Positions 1 through 7,612 of a stretch of DNA of 64,000 nucleotides are shown in pieces. Every line of letters begins with the position of its first letter. The stretch's first letter is position 1. Location of the stretch: positions 124,001 to 188,000 of the forward strand of contig NC_016078.1 in the NCBI RefSeq assembly GCF_000230555.1. Direction: 5' to 3'. The stretch is from Pelagibacterium halotolerans B2. GTDB lineage: Bacteria > Pseudomonadota > Alphaproteobacteria > Rhizobiales > Devosiaceae. The notes beneath the pieces are model-generated. The model was not told the origin of the DNA and ran no database searches. It worked only from the letters and a program-made list of their open reading frames with translations. Both the position numbers and the translations under genes were made by a program.

Positions 1-327
1 ACCCGCCGCAACCGTCGCTTCCGCAACGTGCCCGGCCCCCGCGTCGAGACGGAAGGTCAGGTCGAGATCACCGGTTGGTGTATAGCTGAAGCTGCCATAT
101 TCGTCAGTCAGCACCTCCCCGATCCGTTCGCCGTCGGGACCGAGGATATCAATGACGCTTTCGCCGACCATGACGCCGTCGGAAAAGAAGGCCTCTCCAG
201 CGATATCCGCGCCATAGGGATAGGCCTCGAGGATCAGATTGTGGGCAAGGACCGGGCTGGTCATGGTTACCGCAACAACAAGGACCGGACAGATCTTGCG
301 TGCGAGGTGTTTGGTTATGGTTGCCAT
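1..327 (-). CDS. Exported CbiL/NikL-like accessory protein of a Ni/Co importer (3' end cut off)
   Basis: The gene starts at the ATG at 327 and runs off the window start, so only about 109 residues are visible. A signal peptide of about 27 residues ends VLA, which leaves a predicted mature N-terminus of HNLILEAYPYGA. The rest (GEAFFSDG, VIDILGPDGERIGEVLTDEYGSFSYTP) reads as a small beta-sandwich of the carboxypeptidase-regulatory/CbiL type. Known: such proteins accompany CbiM-type permeases of ECF nickel/cobalt importers. It lies downstream of the DUF4198 gene on the same strand and of an RcnR-type regulator, which fits a metal uptake operon that continues outside the window. The family call rests on context and general look. 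Confidence 0.6.
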   Translation of the reverse strand, partial: MATITKHLARKICPVLVVAVTMTSPVLAHNLILEAYPYGADIAGEAFFSDGVMVGESVIDILGPDGERIGEVLTDEYGSFSYTPTGDLDLTFRLDAGAGHVAEATVAAG

Positions 328-375
328 GGGTTTCGGTTCCAAATCCGGCAAACGGGCTGCCCGACGCTGATTCGA

Positions 376-1200
376 TTACTCGAGATCATGGGCCGTGATC
401 CAGATCACCGCGTCCTGGGAGAGTTCCTTGCCGTCAAATTCGGTATCCGGCCCGATCCCCAACGCGGCAAAGCCCCACCATCCGGCTCTGGGAATGCCGA
501 ATGTGAAATAGCCATTGGCGTCACTCATCAGTGTAATCGTGCCGCCCGCTGCTTCGCCGACAATGGGTGCTCCCGATGTGTGCGTGGCCACGTCCGGTTC
601 GGCTGCGATATACTCGACCTCGATTTCCGCATTGGCAACCGGCTCTCCCTCTGAAAGGACGCGCCCGGTAAAGGTTGAGCCGACCAGCGCATTGTAGGGA
701 CGGCTGAGCGGCAGGATTTCGGCCTTGAGCCCGAGCGGTTCGGACCAGTCCGTGGGCAACTGCCCACGGTTGAAATAGGCCTTCGTGATCTGCTGTATGA
801 AGAGGTCTTCAGTCTCTTCGTAATATGGCTGCGGAACAGCGGTTATGATGTAGTCTCCTGAGGTGCGGAAGGTCATCGGCACCGAATAGGCCTGCCCGGT
901 ATTTGCCTCGCTCGTAAATCCGATTTCGGTTGCGCCGTCCCTTAAATCCGTGCGCTCGCCCCTGTGGACAACGAAGAGTTCTTCGGGCGCGCCGCCCATG
1001 TCCATCACGTGGGCGCCACCCAGGGGGTGCCAGAACAATAGATCCACATTTGTCTCGGTCGGAGCATCCATTACGGCCGATGGCGCGAAGATGGAGAGAA
1101 AATGAGCATTGGCCGGCGCCGTCAGCAAAACGGCCGCACTCGCCACGAGCGCCGCTGCGAGTCTCTTCGTCATGATCGTCTTTTGCCCCATCAGAAACAT
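376..1200 (-). CDS. DUF4198-type periplasmic protein, probably nickel/cobalt uptake accessory
   Basis: The protein has 274 residues. A signal peptide ends ANA and the predicted mature protein begins HFLSIFAPSAV. The motif LLFWHPLGGAHVMDMGG and a C-terminal beta domain with DANGYFTFGIPRAGWWGF match the DUF4198 (NikK-like) family. Members occur beside ECF-type nickel/cobalt permeases and are thought to deliver metal at the outer face of the membrane. The histidines near the N-terminus and in the HPLGGAHVMDM stretch are plausible metal ligands. The start is uncertain: ATG at 1200 lies directly behind AAAGGGA, and an in-frame ATG at 1191 has better spacing. A G-tract operator about 120 bp upstream suggests control by the neighbouring RcnR-type repressor. 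Confidence 0.75.
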   Translation of the reverse strand: MFLMGQKTIMTKRLAAALVASAAVLLTAPANAHFLSIFAPSAVMDAPTETNVDLLFWHPLGGAHVMDMGGAPEELFVVHRGERTDLRDGATEIGFTSEANTGQAYSVPMTFRTSGDYIITAVPQPYYEETEDLFIQQITKAYFNRGQLPTDWSEPLGLKAEILPLSRPYNALVGSTFTGRVLSEGEPVANAEIEVEYIAAEPDVATHTSGAPIVGEAAGGTITLMSDANGYFTFGIPRAGWWGFAALGIGPDTEFDGKELSQDAVIWITAHDLE

Positions 1201-1322
1201 TTCCCTTTGAACGTTTACCCGTTTTCGAAGCGCCGTTGTCAGGCGCGCTATCGAACGAAAACTGGAATTGAGCGTACGAGTTTATTGGTCGGGGTCAAGG
1301 AGAAAAAAGACTGTTATTTCAA

Positions 1323-1341
1323 TAATATAGGGGGGGGTATC
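1323..1341 (-). promoter_or_regulatory. Probable RcnR/DmeR-type operator (G8 tract flanked by TATA-like ends)
   Basis: The plus strand reads TAATATA, eight G (1330-1337), then TATC. RcnR, DmeR and CsoR-family repressors are known to bind a G/C tract flanked by A/T-rich inverted ends. The site lies between the regulator gene (ends at 1444) and the DUF4198 gene (starts near 1200), both on the minus strand, and it overlaps TATATT, a possible minus-strand -10 element. The binding assignment is inference. Confidence 0.65.
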
Positions 1342-1414
1342 GAAGGAAGCCGGTCGATTTTCATGCAAAATCCTCGAGCCGAGTTTCAACTCGGTCCGGC
1401 ACACAATTCCATGT

Positions 1415-1438
1415 CTGGGAGCGGAAATGTGCTCCCGG
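1415..1438 (-). terminator. Hairpin just after the RcnR-type gene (no U-tract)
   Basis: GGGAGC and GCTCCC face each other across an 8-nt loop, and the stem can extend by two more pairs. It lies a few bases beyond the stop of the metal regulator gene. A second small stem (CCGAG/CTCGG, 1379-1394) follows in the direction of transcription. No run of T follows on the minus strand, so this may be an attenuator, a processing site or a weak terminator separating the regulator from the uptake operon. Confidence 0.35.
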
Positions 1439-1443
1439 GATTG

Positions 1444-1707
1444 TCAGCGCATATAGGTGCGCATCACAGCTATCAGCGCTTCTGTATCCTCCCCGGCGTC
1501 GGCGCCGTCGGTCAGATGCATTCGGACATGATCTTCCATGAGCTCGGCGATCAGACCACCAATTGCGCCCCGCGCGGATGCCGCAAGCTGCATGACGCTT
1601 GCACACTCGCGCCCTTCCTCCAGAGCGCGTTCCACGGCCTCAATCTGCCCGGCAATTCTGCGGACACGGTTGAGCAACCGCTTCTTGTCGTGGCGCGTAT
1701 GTGACAT
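1444..1707 (-). CDS. RcnR/DmeR-type nickel/cobalt-sensing repressor (CsoR/FrmR/RcnR family)
   Basis: This 87-residue all-helical repressor has the family signature VRRIAGQIEAVERALEEG. His3, Cys35, His60 and His64 are all present at the positions that bind Ni(II)/Co(II) in Escherichia coli RcnR, so a metal sensor is favoured over a formaldehyde sensor (FrmR lacks that full set). It should act as a DNA-bound tetramer released by metal. A clear AGGAGG precedes the ATG by 4 nt. The G-tract operator at 1323-1341 lies just downstream, in front of the DUF4198 gene, which is its likely target. Whether it represses an importer, as the neighbours suggest, or also an exporter outside the window cannot be told. 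Confidence 0.85.
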   Translation of the reverse strand: MSHTRHDKKRLLNRVRRIAGQIEAVERALEEGRECASVMQLAASARGAIGGLIAELMEDHVRMHLTDGADAGEDTEALIAVMRTYMR

Positions 1708-1753
1708 CCCGCCTCCTGACGATAGCGCTCGGCTTCAAAGGGAAGTCTATTTT

Positions 1754-2239
1754 TTATTGATCGGGCGTGGCCTGCACGATCGCAGCGGATTGGCCGGATG
1801 ATGCGATTGGATCGTGCAGAACCTCGCTGTGGGGCAGCGGCGGCTCGAGTCCTTCAGCCGCGCCAAAGGCCACACCTTCGGCATCGACCGAACCGAGCCA
1901 CAGGCCGCCGGGACGATCGCCGCGCATCGGACTGATCCGCAACGTGATCCTGTCGCCGGTCGCAACATAGTCGGACTTTATCCCTTTCTGGAAAAGGGCT
2001 GGCACGCCCTCCATCTCGATGGCCCATTCCCGCGACTGTCCGTCATCGCCATCGGTCGAGATTCGCAGCCACGAGTGTGGAATGGCATAGTCGAAAGCGA
2101 TCACCTCTCCTTCGATCACCACTTGCATATCCATATGGTACATCGCGTATGACGGGTGTGCCGGGGCGGGCATCGGCGCAATGAGGATCGCGGCGCCCAA
2201 GACGAGGCCCGGCCCGCGCGTGGTCGACAACAACGCCAT
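1754..2239 (-). CDS. Exported DUF6152-family protein (copy 1)
   Basis: A signal peptide ends PAPA and is followed by HPSYAMYHMDMQVVIEGEVIAF. The pattern of an N-terminal histidine, AM(F/Y), E-G-x-V and (N/I)PHSW, then a beta-rich domain ending RPGGLWLGSV, matches the DUF6152 family of small periplasmic proteins of unknown function. I chose ATG 2239 because it follows the upstream stop after a few bases; an in-frame ATG at 2281 would overlap the upstream gene by 38 bp. It forms a two-gene unit with the anchor-like protein before it. The two other DUF6152 genes here are only distantly similar. It has a 40-residue C-terminal tail beyond the shared domain. Confidence 0.7.
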   Translation of the reverse strand: MALLSTTRGPGLVLGAAILIAPMPAPAHPSYAMYHMDMQVVIEGEVIAFDYAIPHSWLRISTDGDDGQSREWAIEMEGVPALFQKGIKSDYVATGDRITLRISPMRGDRPGGLWLGSVDAEGVAFGAAEGLEPPLPHSEVLHDPIASSGQSAAIVQATPDQ

Positions 2240-2243
2240 GCCG

Positions 2244-2783
2244 CTACCGGCTTGCGCCAATGATGCCCGGTTCGAGATCATAGGTTCCGGCCAGGGTCAG
2301 CTCGATCTCGACCGGCGCATCGAAGGAGTCGTTTACGAAATACCAGCCGTGAATGCCCTGCAATGGTGCGCGGACAAAGCCGTGCGACTGGGACCCATCT
2401 TCGTCGCGATACAGCATGGCATCGCCATAGGTGCCGTCTGGGCTCAGCGGATGGCCGTGAAATTCGTAATAGATGTCGTCGGATGCCGTCCATGTGTACA
2501 GCAGCACGTCGCCTTCATCCATGGTGACCTTGTATTCCATTTGGCCGTAATTTTGGATCATTCCACCCACCGTCAGCCTAATGGTGTCAGTGCGCCAGGG
2601 GGCATCGAAATGTGCCGCCACGTCTTCATTTGCGCGGCCCAGGGCATAGGGTGCGAAATCCGTCTCAACAGGATCCGTTCCGGTAATTCCTTGTGAGGCA
2701 ACCGGAACAGCGGCAACGGCGATTATGGCGCCGCCCATAATCGCCGCGACCTGCGGAAGCCGATTGACTCGTGACTTTTCCAT
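2244..2783 (-). CDS. Exported 'transmembrane anchor'-type protein of unknown function
   Basis: The start is the ATG at 2783, with GGAGG 7 nt upstream. The open frame continues upstream to 3053, but those residues look non-coding. The 179-residue product has one N-terminal hydrophobic segment (about residues 10-28) that may be a signal peptide or an anchor. The exported domain carries EYKVTMDEGDVLLYTWTA, YYEFHGHP, SHGFVRAP, GIHGWYFVND and a closing beta stretch. This resembles proteins listed in databases as transmembrane anchor protein, usually near small c-type cytochromes or metal genes; I know no proven function. The histidine-rich FHGHP and GIHGWY motifs could bind a metal. It is co-transcribed with the DUF6152 gene and divergent from a cytochrome c' gene. 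Confidence 0.6.
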   Translation of the reverse strand: MEKSRVNRLPQVAAIMGGAIIAVAAVPVASQGITGTDPVETDFAPYALGRANEDVAAHFDAPWRTDTIRLTVGGMIQNYGQMEYKVTMDEGDVLLYTWTASDDIYYEFHGHPLSPDGTYGDAMLYRDEDGSQSHGFVRAPLQGIHGWYFVNDSFDAPVEIELTLAGTYDLEPGIIGASR

Positions 2784-3164
2784 GGGTGCCTCCTGTTTCG
2801 AACTCTCTTGAGATGAGCGCTGCGGTGACCGGCCCGGCAGGATCGAGGGCTGCAACACTCCCGGGCGCGCGAAAGCCGTGGCCAAGAATAAGCAGGGTGG
2901 GGGCGATTGCCTGCACGATCGATGGATCAAAACTGCACGAATTCGGTGGGGATCGTATGTGAGGCCAAGCCGGTCAGAGAGCCGGGCTGCCCCGCATAGC
3001 CGCCGCTTTGTCCAATTTCGCCGCGCAGGCGGAAATTCGGCTCCATGCCGCATATGCTACGGACATTCGGAAAGCTTACTGATTTACATACGAAACGCTC
3101 CTCTTACGCTCTGGATTGTTCAGCGGGCCCGGCGGCAAACGGGGCCCGCCAGAGGGGTATCGAA

Positions 3165-3668
3165 ATGAGCAGAACTTCGTATTTTTGGGGCGTTGCGGGC
3201 GCATGCATCCTTGCCTGTACAACACTGAGCGCGGCCACCGCCCAGCAGGCCATGCCCCCGACATCGACACAGGCGGTTCTGGCACGTCAGGACGTGATGG
3301 TGTCACTGGAAACGCTTTTGCAGGCAGTCGAAATCTCCGCTGGCGACGAGGCTGCGCGATCGGTCAATTTGTCGAGGACAGGCGCAATTTCGGCCATGCT
3401 CGGAACTGTGCCGTTTCTCTTTCCGCAAGCGAGCAGCCCTGATGCGTTGGGAGCGGAGGCCGATGCGCCGGTCACCTCGGCTGATCCCGCCATATGGGAC
3501 AACTTGGAGGCATTCGTCTCTTTGAATGCTTCGGCGTCACAGGTGGCGCGCGATGCAGCGCAAGCTGAAACGGTTGCGGCGCTGCAAAATCATACGACCG
3601 CACTCCGTGCGGCCTGCACCGCCTGTCACGAGCAATATCTCACCTATGTCTCGCCCTTTTCGTTCTAG
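3165..3668 (+). CDS. Class II cytochrome c (cytochrome c'-type), periplasmic
   Basis: A signal peptide ends ATA (MSRTSYFWGVAGACILACTT...). A four-helix segment of about 145 residues follows, with one haem motif near the C-terminus, CTACHEQY, which is the position expected in cytochrome c'. The ATG at 3165 has AGAGGGG 7 nt upstream. The codons upstream of it in the open frame are probably untranslated. Cytochromes c' bind NO or CO, or carry single electrons in the periplasm; which applies here is not visible. It heads a plus-strand group with two DUF6644 membrane proteins, so it may pass electrons to or from them. Confidence 0.85.
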   Translation: MSRTSYFWGVAGACILACTTLSAATAQQAMPPTSTQAVLARQDVMVSLETLLQAVEISAGDEAARSVNLSRTGAISAMLGTVPFLFPQASSPDALGAEADAPVTSADPAIWDNLEAFVSLNASASQVARDAAQAETVAALQNHTTALRAACTACHEQYLTYVSPFSF

Positions 3669-3728
3669 TCGTCCGACCGCCGGACAGATTGGAACCAAAA
3701 GGCCATTCTCAGCAAAGGATATCCGCTG

Positions 3729-4217
3729 ATGAGGGAATTCGCCGAGTGGCTCTATGCCACCCCCTTTTCCATATTCCTCCAGACCACCGACAATCTGCTG
3801 CCGGCCATTCAGACCGTGCACATTCTGATGATCGGGATCGTCTATACATCGACCTTGGTCATAACGCTGCGGTTGTTCGGGCGTGCCTGGGCCAACGACA
3901 CCTTGGCCAACACCGCACGACGCTTCATGCCCTGGAACTGGGGCGGGCTGGTGCTTCTGCTCGCCACCGGCATCCTGATGATCATCTGCGAACCGATCCG
4001 TGAGCTTTTGAACTACAGCTTCTGGATCAAGATGGTTCTCGTTATCTTGGTTGTAGGCCTCGCGACGGCCTTTCAACTGGGCGTGGGGCGACCGCTGGCG
4101 AACGGCGTTTCTGCCGATGGAGTGGCCCGCTATCGCGCACCCGCAGTGGCAACCATGGTTCTTCTCACTGTGATTATCGTCCTTGGGCGATGGATCGCGT
4201 ACAGCCCCTCTTTCTAG
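3729..4217 (+). CDS. DUF6644-like integral membrane protein (first of a pair)
   Basis: The 162-residue protein has four predicted membrane helices: IQTVHILMIGIVYTSTLVI, WGGLVLLLATGILMII, WIKMVLVILVVGLATAF and a last helix ending VLGRWIAY. The next gene carries the same plan (SIHVIGVALVFG, WTWIGFAVAAVAG, FRFKMM, FGRWVGF), so they are diverged paralogues. Conserved histidine in the first helix and RW near the end could bind haem, which would suit the adjacent cytochrome c', but that is inference. AAAGGA lies 10 nt before the ATG. The family has no known function. Confidence 0.65.
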   Translation: MREFAEWLYATPFSIFLQTTDNLLPAIQTVHILMIGIVYTSTLVITLRLFGRAWANDTLANTARRFMPWNWGGLVLLLATGILMIICEPIRELLNYSFWIKMVLVILVVGLATAFQLGVGRPLANGVSADGVARYRAPAVATMVLLTVIIVLGRWIAYSPSF

Positions 4218-4250
4218 TGCCCCTTGACGGCCGACCTCCAGGAGAGATCG

Positions 4251-4760
4251 ATGAATCTTGACGCATTCTTTGCGAGCATCGCGGCAAGCCCGCTGGCTGT
4301 GGCGATCCAGCAGTCGGGCTTTCTATTCCCCGCCTTTGAATCCATTCATGTTATTGGCGTCGCTCTTGTCTTCGGCACAATAGCCATAGTCGACTTGCGC
4401 CTCGTCGGACTGGTCGGCAGGAACAGAACCTTCAGCGCTACAATGAAGGACATACTGCCCTGGACATGGATCGGCTTTGCCGTAGCGGCGGTGGCGGGAT
4501 CGCTGCTGTTTATTTCCAATGCCTCGATGTACTGGGTCAACGGACCGTTCCGATTCAAGATGATGTGTCTGGCATTGGCCGGGATAAACATGGTGATCTT
4601 CGAATTGGTCGCCTCGCGCCGGGTTTCCGATTGGGATGCCAACCCACAGGCCACGCCATGGCCTGCACGGATTTGCGGCGCTCTATCCATCACCCTATGG
4701 GTCCTGGTTGTCGCCTTTGGGCGCTGGGTAGGCTTTACCCTCAACCCGTTCGGCTTCTGA
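4251..4760 (+). CDS. DUF6644-family integral membrane protein (second of a pair)
   Basis: The start is the ATG at 4251 with AGGAGAG 4-5 nt upstream; an in-frame ATG at 4224 lacks a ribosome site. The product has 169 residues and four membrane helices, with ESIHVIGVALVFGTIAIVDLRL in the first, ILPWTWIGFAVAA in the second and LWVLVVAFGRWVGF in the last. These are typical of DUF6644. It ends just before a strong terminator, so cytochrome c' and the two membrane proteins probably form one transcript. A dimeric membrane redox or haem protein is one possible role. Confidence 0.7.
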   Translation: MNLDAFFASIAASPLAVAIQQSGFLFPAFESIHVIGVALVFGTIAIVDLRLVGLVGRNRTFSATMKDILPWTWIGFAVAAVAGSLLFISNASMYWVNGPFRFKMMCLALAGINMVIFELVASRRVSDWDANPQATPWPARICGALSITLWVLVVAFGRWVGFTLNPFGF

Positions 4761-4790
4761 CGGGCCGTATCAAACCGATGATGCCAATGC

Positions 4791-4819
4791 GGCGGGTGGA
4801 CTTTCCGCCCGCCTTTTTT
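4791..4819 (+). terminator. Rho-independent terminator
   Basis: GCGGGTGGA and TCCGCCCGC form a 9-bp stem (one G-T pair) with a 3-nt loop, followed by CTTTTTT. It lies 30 bp after the second DUF6644 gene. Confidence 0.9.
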
Positions 4820-4913
4820 GCATCTGCACAAAAACTGAAAATCAATTCAAGTTATTTTCGGTTTAAAAACTCAATTTTGCAGAAATAACGAGTATTCGTG
4901 ATCTCTCGGTGAA

Positions 4914-4928
4914 TTATACGGAAAATCT
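4914..4928 (+). promoter_or_regulatory. Possible regulator site in the A/T-rich leader of duplicated unit A
   Basis: TTATACGGAAAATCT here resembles TTATACGAGAATATAT at 7763-7778 in front of the second copy of the same gene pair. The rest of the two leaders has diverged, except for an AAGGGGAGT ribosome site. The AraC regulator between the copies is a natural candidate to bind. This rests on a short match seen by eye. Confidence 0.25.
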
Positions 4929-5042
4929 CCAAAAGATTGGGTTCAGGATCGATATTTTAACCCCTAAATTTCGTAGGAGCGCCGATCGGTGCGGCATTTG
5001 GTGTCGGTCGGTCGCCTTCCAAGACCCAAGGGGAGTTAGACA

Positions 5043-5921
5043 ATGAATATTTCCGGTGCACGGACGGCAGCGAAGCTGAAGGCCGTGCTACTTTCCATAG
5101 CGGTGCTGGCTTTGGCACCGTCTGCTGGGGCGCTGGCCCAGTCCGATCGCGCCCTCGAAGCCGTACCTGAGGCCTTCGCTGAAGTTCTGCCGCAATGGGT
5201 GGAGGGGACCTGGGGGTTTGTACATCCGGAGGGGTGTTTCCGCTTCTATTGGGGCTGTTACGGCAGCCAGGAAGACTACAACGCCGGCATCGAACCGAAA
5301 AATCCGTTCCCACTGACCGAGGAAGCGCGCGCCTTCCATGAGGAAGTTATCGCTAACCTCAATGAAGGCCGTTCGATCTTCGATCCCAATGCGCTCTGCT
5401 ATCCCTCCGGCATGCCGGACATCGCGCGCTCCAATTTCAAACTGGCCCCGGGCCCAACCGGAGATCGCTGGTATCTGGTCCTTAACGGCAACGAGTTCCG
5501 CACAATCTGGCTCGATGGTCGCGAGATGCCCGATGTCGAGCCCTACGACTATACATTCTATGGTGACTCGGTGGGGCACTTTGAAGGCGATACGCTAGTG
5601 ATCGAGACCCGCAACATGGTGGGAGAAAACACGGCGATTTCACCCAATACGCCCAAATCGGACAATTTCTGGGTGATCGAGCGCTGGACCCCCGTCTCGG
5701 CCGACGAGTTCACCGCCGAAATAACGTTCATGGATGAAGAGCGCTTCACCGAACCCTTCACTGAAACCTATCAGGTTCGGCGCAATGCCGGAGGCGAAAC
5801 CGGTCGTCCGAGCGATCCGTGCATCACCGGCGTCGGCCAGCGCTACATCCCGGATCCGGAAACCGGCGAGCAACTTCTGACCGGCCCGGGCGGCATGGCA
5901 CTCGAATTCGCCGAAGAATGA
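5043..5921 (+). CDS. Exported protein of an uncharacterised DUF6152-linked family (copy A)
   Basis: The 292-residue protein has a signal peptide ending ALAQ. The core has NPFPLTEEARAFHEEV, DPNALCYPSGMPDIAR, TIWLDGREMP, GDSVGHFEGDTLVIETRN, NFWVIERWTPV and ITFMDEERFTEPF. The pattern P.....C.P.GMP...DGR..P......G.SVGH.EGDTLV..T resembles exported proteins of unknown function that often sit beside DUF6152 genes. Paired cysteines in EGCFRFYWGCYG could form a disulfide. AAGGGGAG precedes the ATG. It is followed by a DUF6152 gene in the same unit. A diverged copy lies at 7916, and the last 38 residues of the two proteins are identical. Confidence 0.65.
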   Translation: MNISGARTAAKLKAVLLSIAVLALAPSAGALAQSDRALEAVPEAFAEVLPQWVEGTWGFVHPEGCFRFYWGCYGSQEDYNAGIEPKNPFPLTEEARAFHEEVIANLNEGRSIFDPNALCYPSGMPDIARSNFKLAPGPTGDRWYLVLNGNEFRTIWLDGREMPDVEPYDYTFYGDSVGHFEGDTLVIETRNMVGENTAISPNTPKSDNFWVIERWTPVSADEFTAEITFMDEERFTEPFTETYQVRRNAGGETGRPSDPCITGVGQRYIPDPETGEQLLTGPGGMALEFAEE

Positions 5922-6443
5922 GCATCGGCGCGGCGCCGGCCGGGCGCCGCACACTTTGAGTTGCGAGAAAGGATTTGAAATGAACACAACCAAACTGACC
6001 CGGGCACTCGCCTCGCTGACCGTCGGAGGCCTGGTCTTCGCCGGCGCAACCGCGGCCTTTGCCCACCACTCGAACGCCATGTTCGATTACACCCATGGCA
6101 ATGAGCGCACCATAACGGGAACGGTCAACCAGTTCCTGTGGACCAACCCACACTCCTATCTCGACCTGGCGGTGACCGCCTCGTCGGGCAATGTGCAGAA
6201 CTGGGTTGTCGAGTTTCAGGGCATAAGCCTGAACTCCGAGCGCGGGCTGACCATCGACAGCTTCAAGGAAGGCGACGAGGTCACCGTGGTCATCCATCCG
6301 CTCAAGGACGGCCGCACGGGCGGTGATTTCCTTTCGGCCACGCTTGCCGACGGCACCGAGATCCTTCCTCCCGAAGACGATTGATCGCACCCGCACGCGC
6401 CAATCCCCCGGCCGGGTCCGCACAGCCAGACCCGGCCGCTTCT
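5805..6443 (+). repeat. Direct repeat, left copy (639 bp, 6 differences from 8681-9319)
   Basis: By eye only six base differences separate this segment from 8681-9319 (offset 2876). It spans the last 38 codons of the exported protein gene, the intergenic space, the whole DUF6152 gene and its terminator. Upstream of 5805 the two genes are clearly diverged, so the near identity begins abruptly within a coding frame. Confidence 0.9.
5980..6384 (+). CDS. Exported DUF6152-family protein (copy 2)
   Basis: The product has 134 residues. Its signal peptide ends AFA, and the predicted mature protein begins HHSNAMFDYTHG. The conserved TGTVNQFLWTNPHSYLDL, VVEFQGI and GDEVTVVIHPLKDGRTGG place it in DUF6152. 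The ATG at 5980 has GAAAGGA 7 nt upstream. The protein is identical, residue for residue, to that of the gene at 8856; the three base differences in the gene are silent. The function is unknown. The exposed N-terminal histidines could bind copper or nickel (inference). Confidence 0.75.
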   Translation: MNTTKLTRALASLTVGGLVFAGATAAFAHHSNAMFDYTHGNERTITGTVNQFLWTNPHSYLDLAVTASSGNVQNWVVEFQGISLNSERGLTIDSFKEGDEVTVVIHPLKDGRTGGDFLSATLADGTEILPPEDD

Positions 6444-6446
6444 TTG
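6410..6446 (+). terminator. Terminator after the first duplicated unit
   Basis: GGCCGGGTC and GACCCGGCC form a 9-bp stem with a 10-nt loop, followed by GCTTCTTTGTT. The T-tract is interrupted, so moderate strength is expected. It is part of the direct repeat. Confidence 0.7.
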
Positions 6447-6679
6447 TTCTCAGCCGACAATGTTTCGATCGTTCCCACGCCCGCGGAGGTCCCATCGGAA
6501 CTCCTGCGGATACCGGATTCCAGCACAGCGTGTTCGGTCTCGTACGATGTCGATTTCTTTATGTGAAATGAGAAGGGTTGACGTTCAAACGACGGCGTTA
6601 ACGCCCAAATATTCCATGGATGTACGGTGGGCTAGACATATCCTCGGTGGTTGAAAGTGCCGTCTGAGGAGGTGGATAC

Positions 6680-7612
6680 GTGTCTGGTCTGGAGTTCAGC
6701 TATTCGCCAATGCGTCGCTCAACGAGACACGGCATCGGAGCCGTGGCGCTGCCCATGCCAATGACCATCGCGCGATTGGGTCAGACGATTGTCGCCAGCG
6801 CCGGGGTCGTCGGACGCACCGAGTGGTTCGATCACCTTGGTCTCGATGAGGGCAAGGCCAGACAGAAGGCTGGTACGACCGACGATCGCGGATGCTGGTT
6901 GATCTGGTCGGATGCTCAACTCGAAAGTGGCGGCCCTTTGACCATTTCGGTCGCGGCGGGCGTCAACTCAGCGCAAGACCTTCCATTTGACACGGGAGAG
7001 CCCGTTTCGTTCGTTTATCTTAATCGCCCCACCGTTCTCGGTGTGACGTCCGAACTGATTTCCGGGCTGCCGGGCGAGATGGCTATCCGCCCTGGTCGAG
7101 TAGAAAATGACTGTGTGCTGCAAAAGATGATATCAGTCGTCCATTCCATTCTTGATGCGCGTGATGGGGGAGGGGCTCAAATTGCCTTTCTTACGCACCT
7201 GTTGCGCGCCATGGCTGCGCATCTCGTTTCCACAAATTCGGATGCACCCGAAAGAAAAGCGGCATACGCGCTCAGTGCCGACGATGCCGCCTTTGCCAAA
7301 GCAACCGAATACATGCTCGAAAACATCGAGCGTCCCATATCGGTCCAGGAAATTGCATCGATGGCGGGGGTCGGTCCCTACAAGCTCGGACGCATCTTCA
7401 AATCGGCAATCAACGATTCCCCATACAACTACTTCGTGAAGTTGCGGATCGAGCGGGCAAAGCGCCTTCTCTCTCTCTCCAACCTGCCGATCTCCCACAT
7501 CGCCCTTGAGTGCGGGTTCTCCCATCAGGAGCATTTGACGCGACGTTTTCGCGAGCATTGCGGCACGACACCGGCAGTCTATCGCCGTCAACGAAAAATT
7601 CGTTCGCTCTAG
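6680..7612 (+). CDS. AraC-family transcriptional regulator between the two duplicated units
   Basis: The start is GTG at 6680 with GAGGAGG 7 nt upstream. The 310-residue protein has an N-terminal ligand or dimerisation region of about 200 residues that I do not recognise, then two helix-turn-helix units: ISVQEIASMAGVGPYKLGRIFK and LPISHIALECGFSHQEHLTRRF, ending GTTPAVYRR. It lies alone between the two copies of the exported-protein/DUF6152 pair, all on the plus strand. It therefore probably controls one or both of them. The inducer is unknown. Confidence 0.85.
   Translation: MSGLEFSYSPMRRSTRHGIGAVALPMPMTIARLGQTIVASAGVVGRTEWFDHLGLDEGKARQKAGTTDDRGCWLIWSDAQLESGGPLTISVAAGVNSAQDLPFDTGEPVSFVYLNRPTVLGVTSELISGLPGEMAIRPGRVENDCVLQKMISVVHSILDARDGGGAQIAFLTHLLRAMAAHLVSTNSDAPERKAAYALSADDAAFAKATEYMLENIERPISVQEIASMAGVGPYKLGRIFKSAINDSPYNYFVKLRIERAKRLLSLSNLPISHIALECGFSHQEHLTRRFREHCGTTPAVYRRQRKIRSL

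Noticed and set aside
28..654. 208-codon plus-strand frame at the window start
   Set aside because: It overlaps two minus-strand genes with clear signal peptides; the predicted sequence looks random.
1330..1337. G8 run as a phase-variation site
   Set aside because: It is in non-coding DNA and is better explained as the core of an RcnR-type operator.
2784..3053. 90-residue N-terminal extension of the anchor-type protein
   Set aside because: It lacks a ribosome site and is Arg/Pro-rich like shadow frames, while GGAGG stands before ATG 2783.
3045..3164. Longer N-terminus for the cytochrome c' gene
   Set aside because: The extra 40 residues precede a normal signal peptide and a good ribosome site, so the start at 3165 is favoured.
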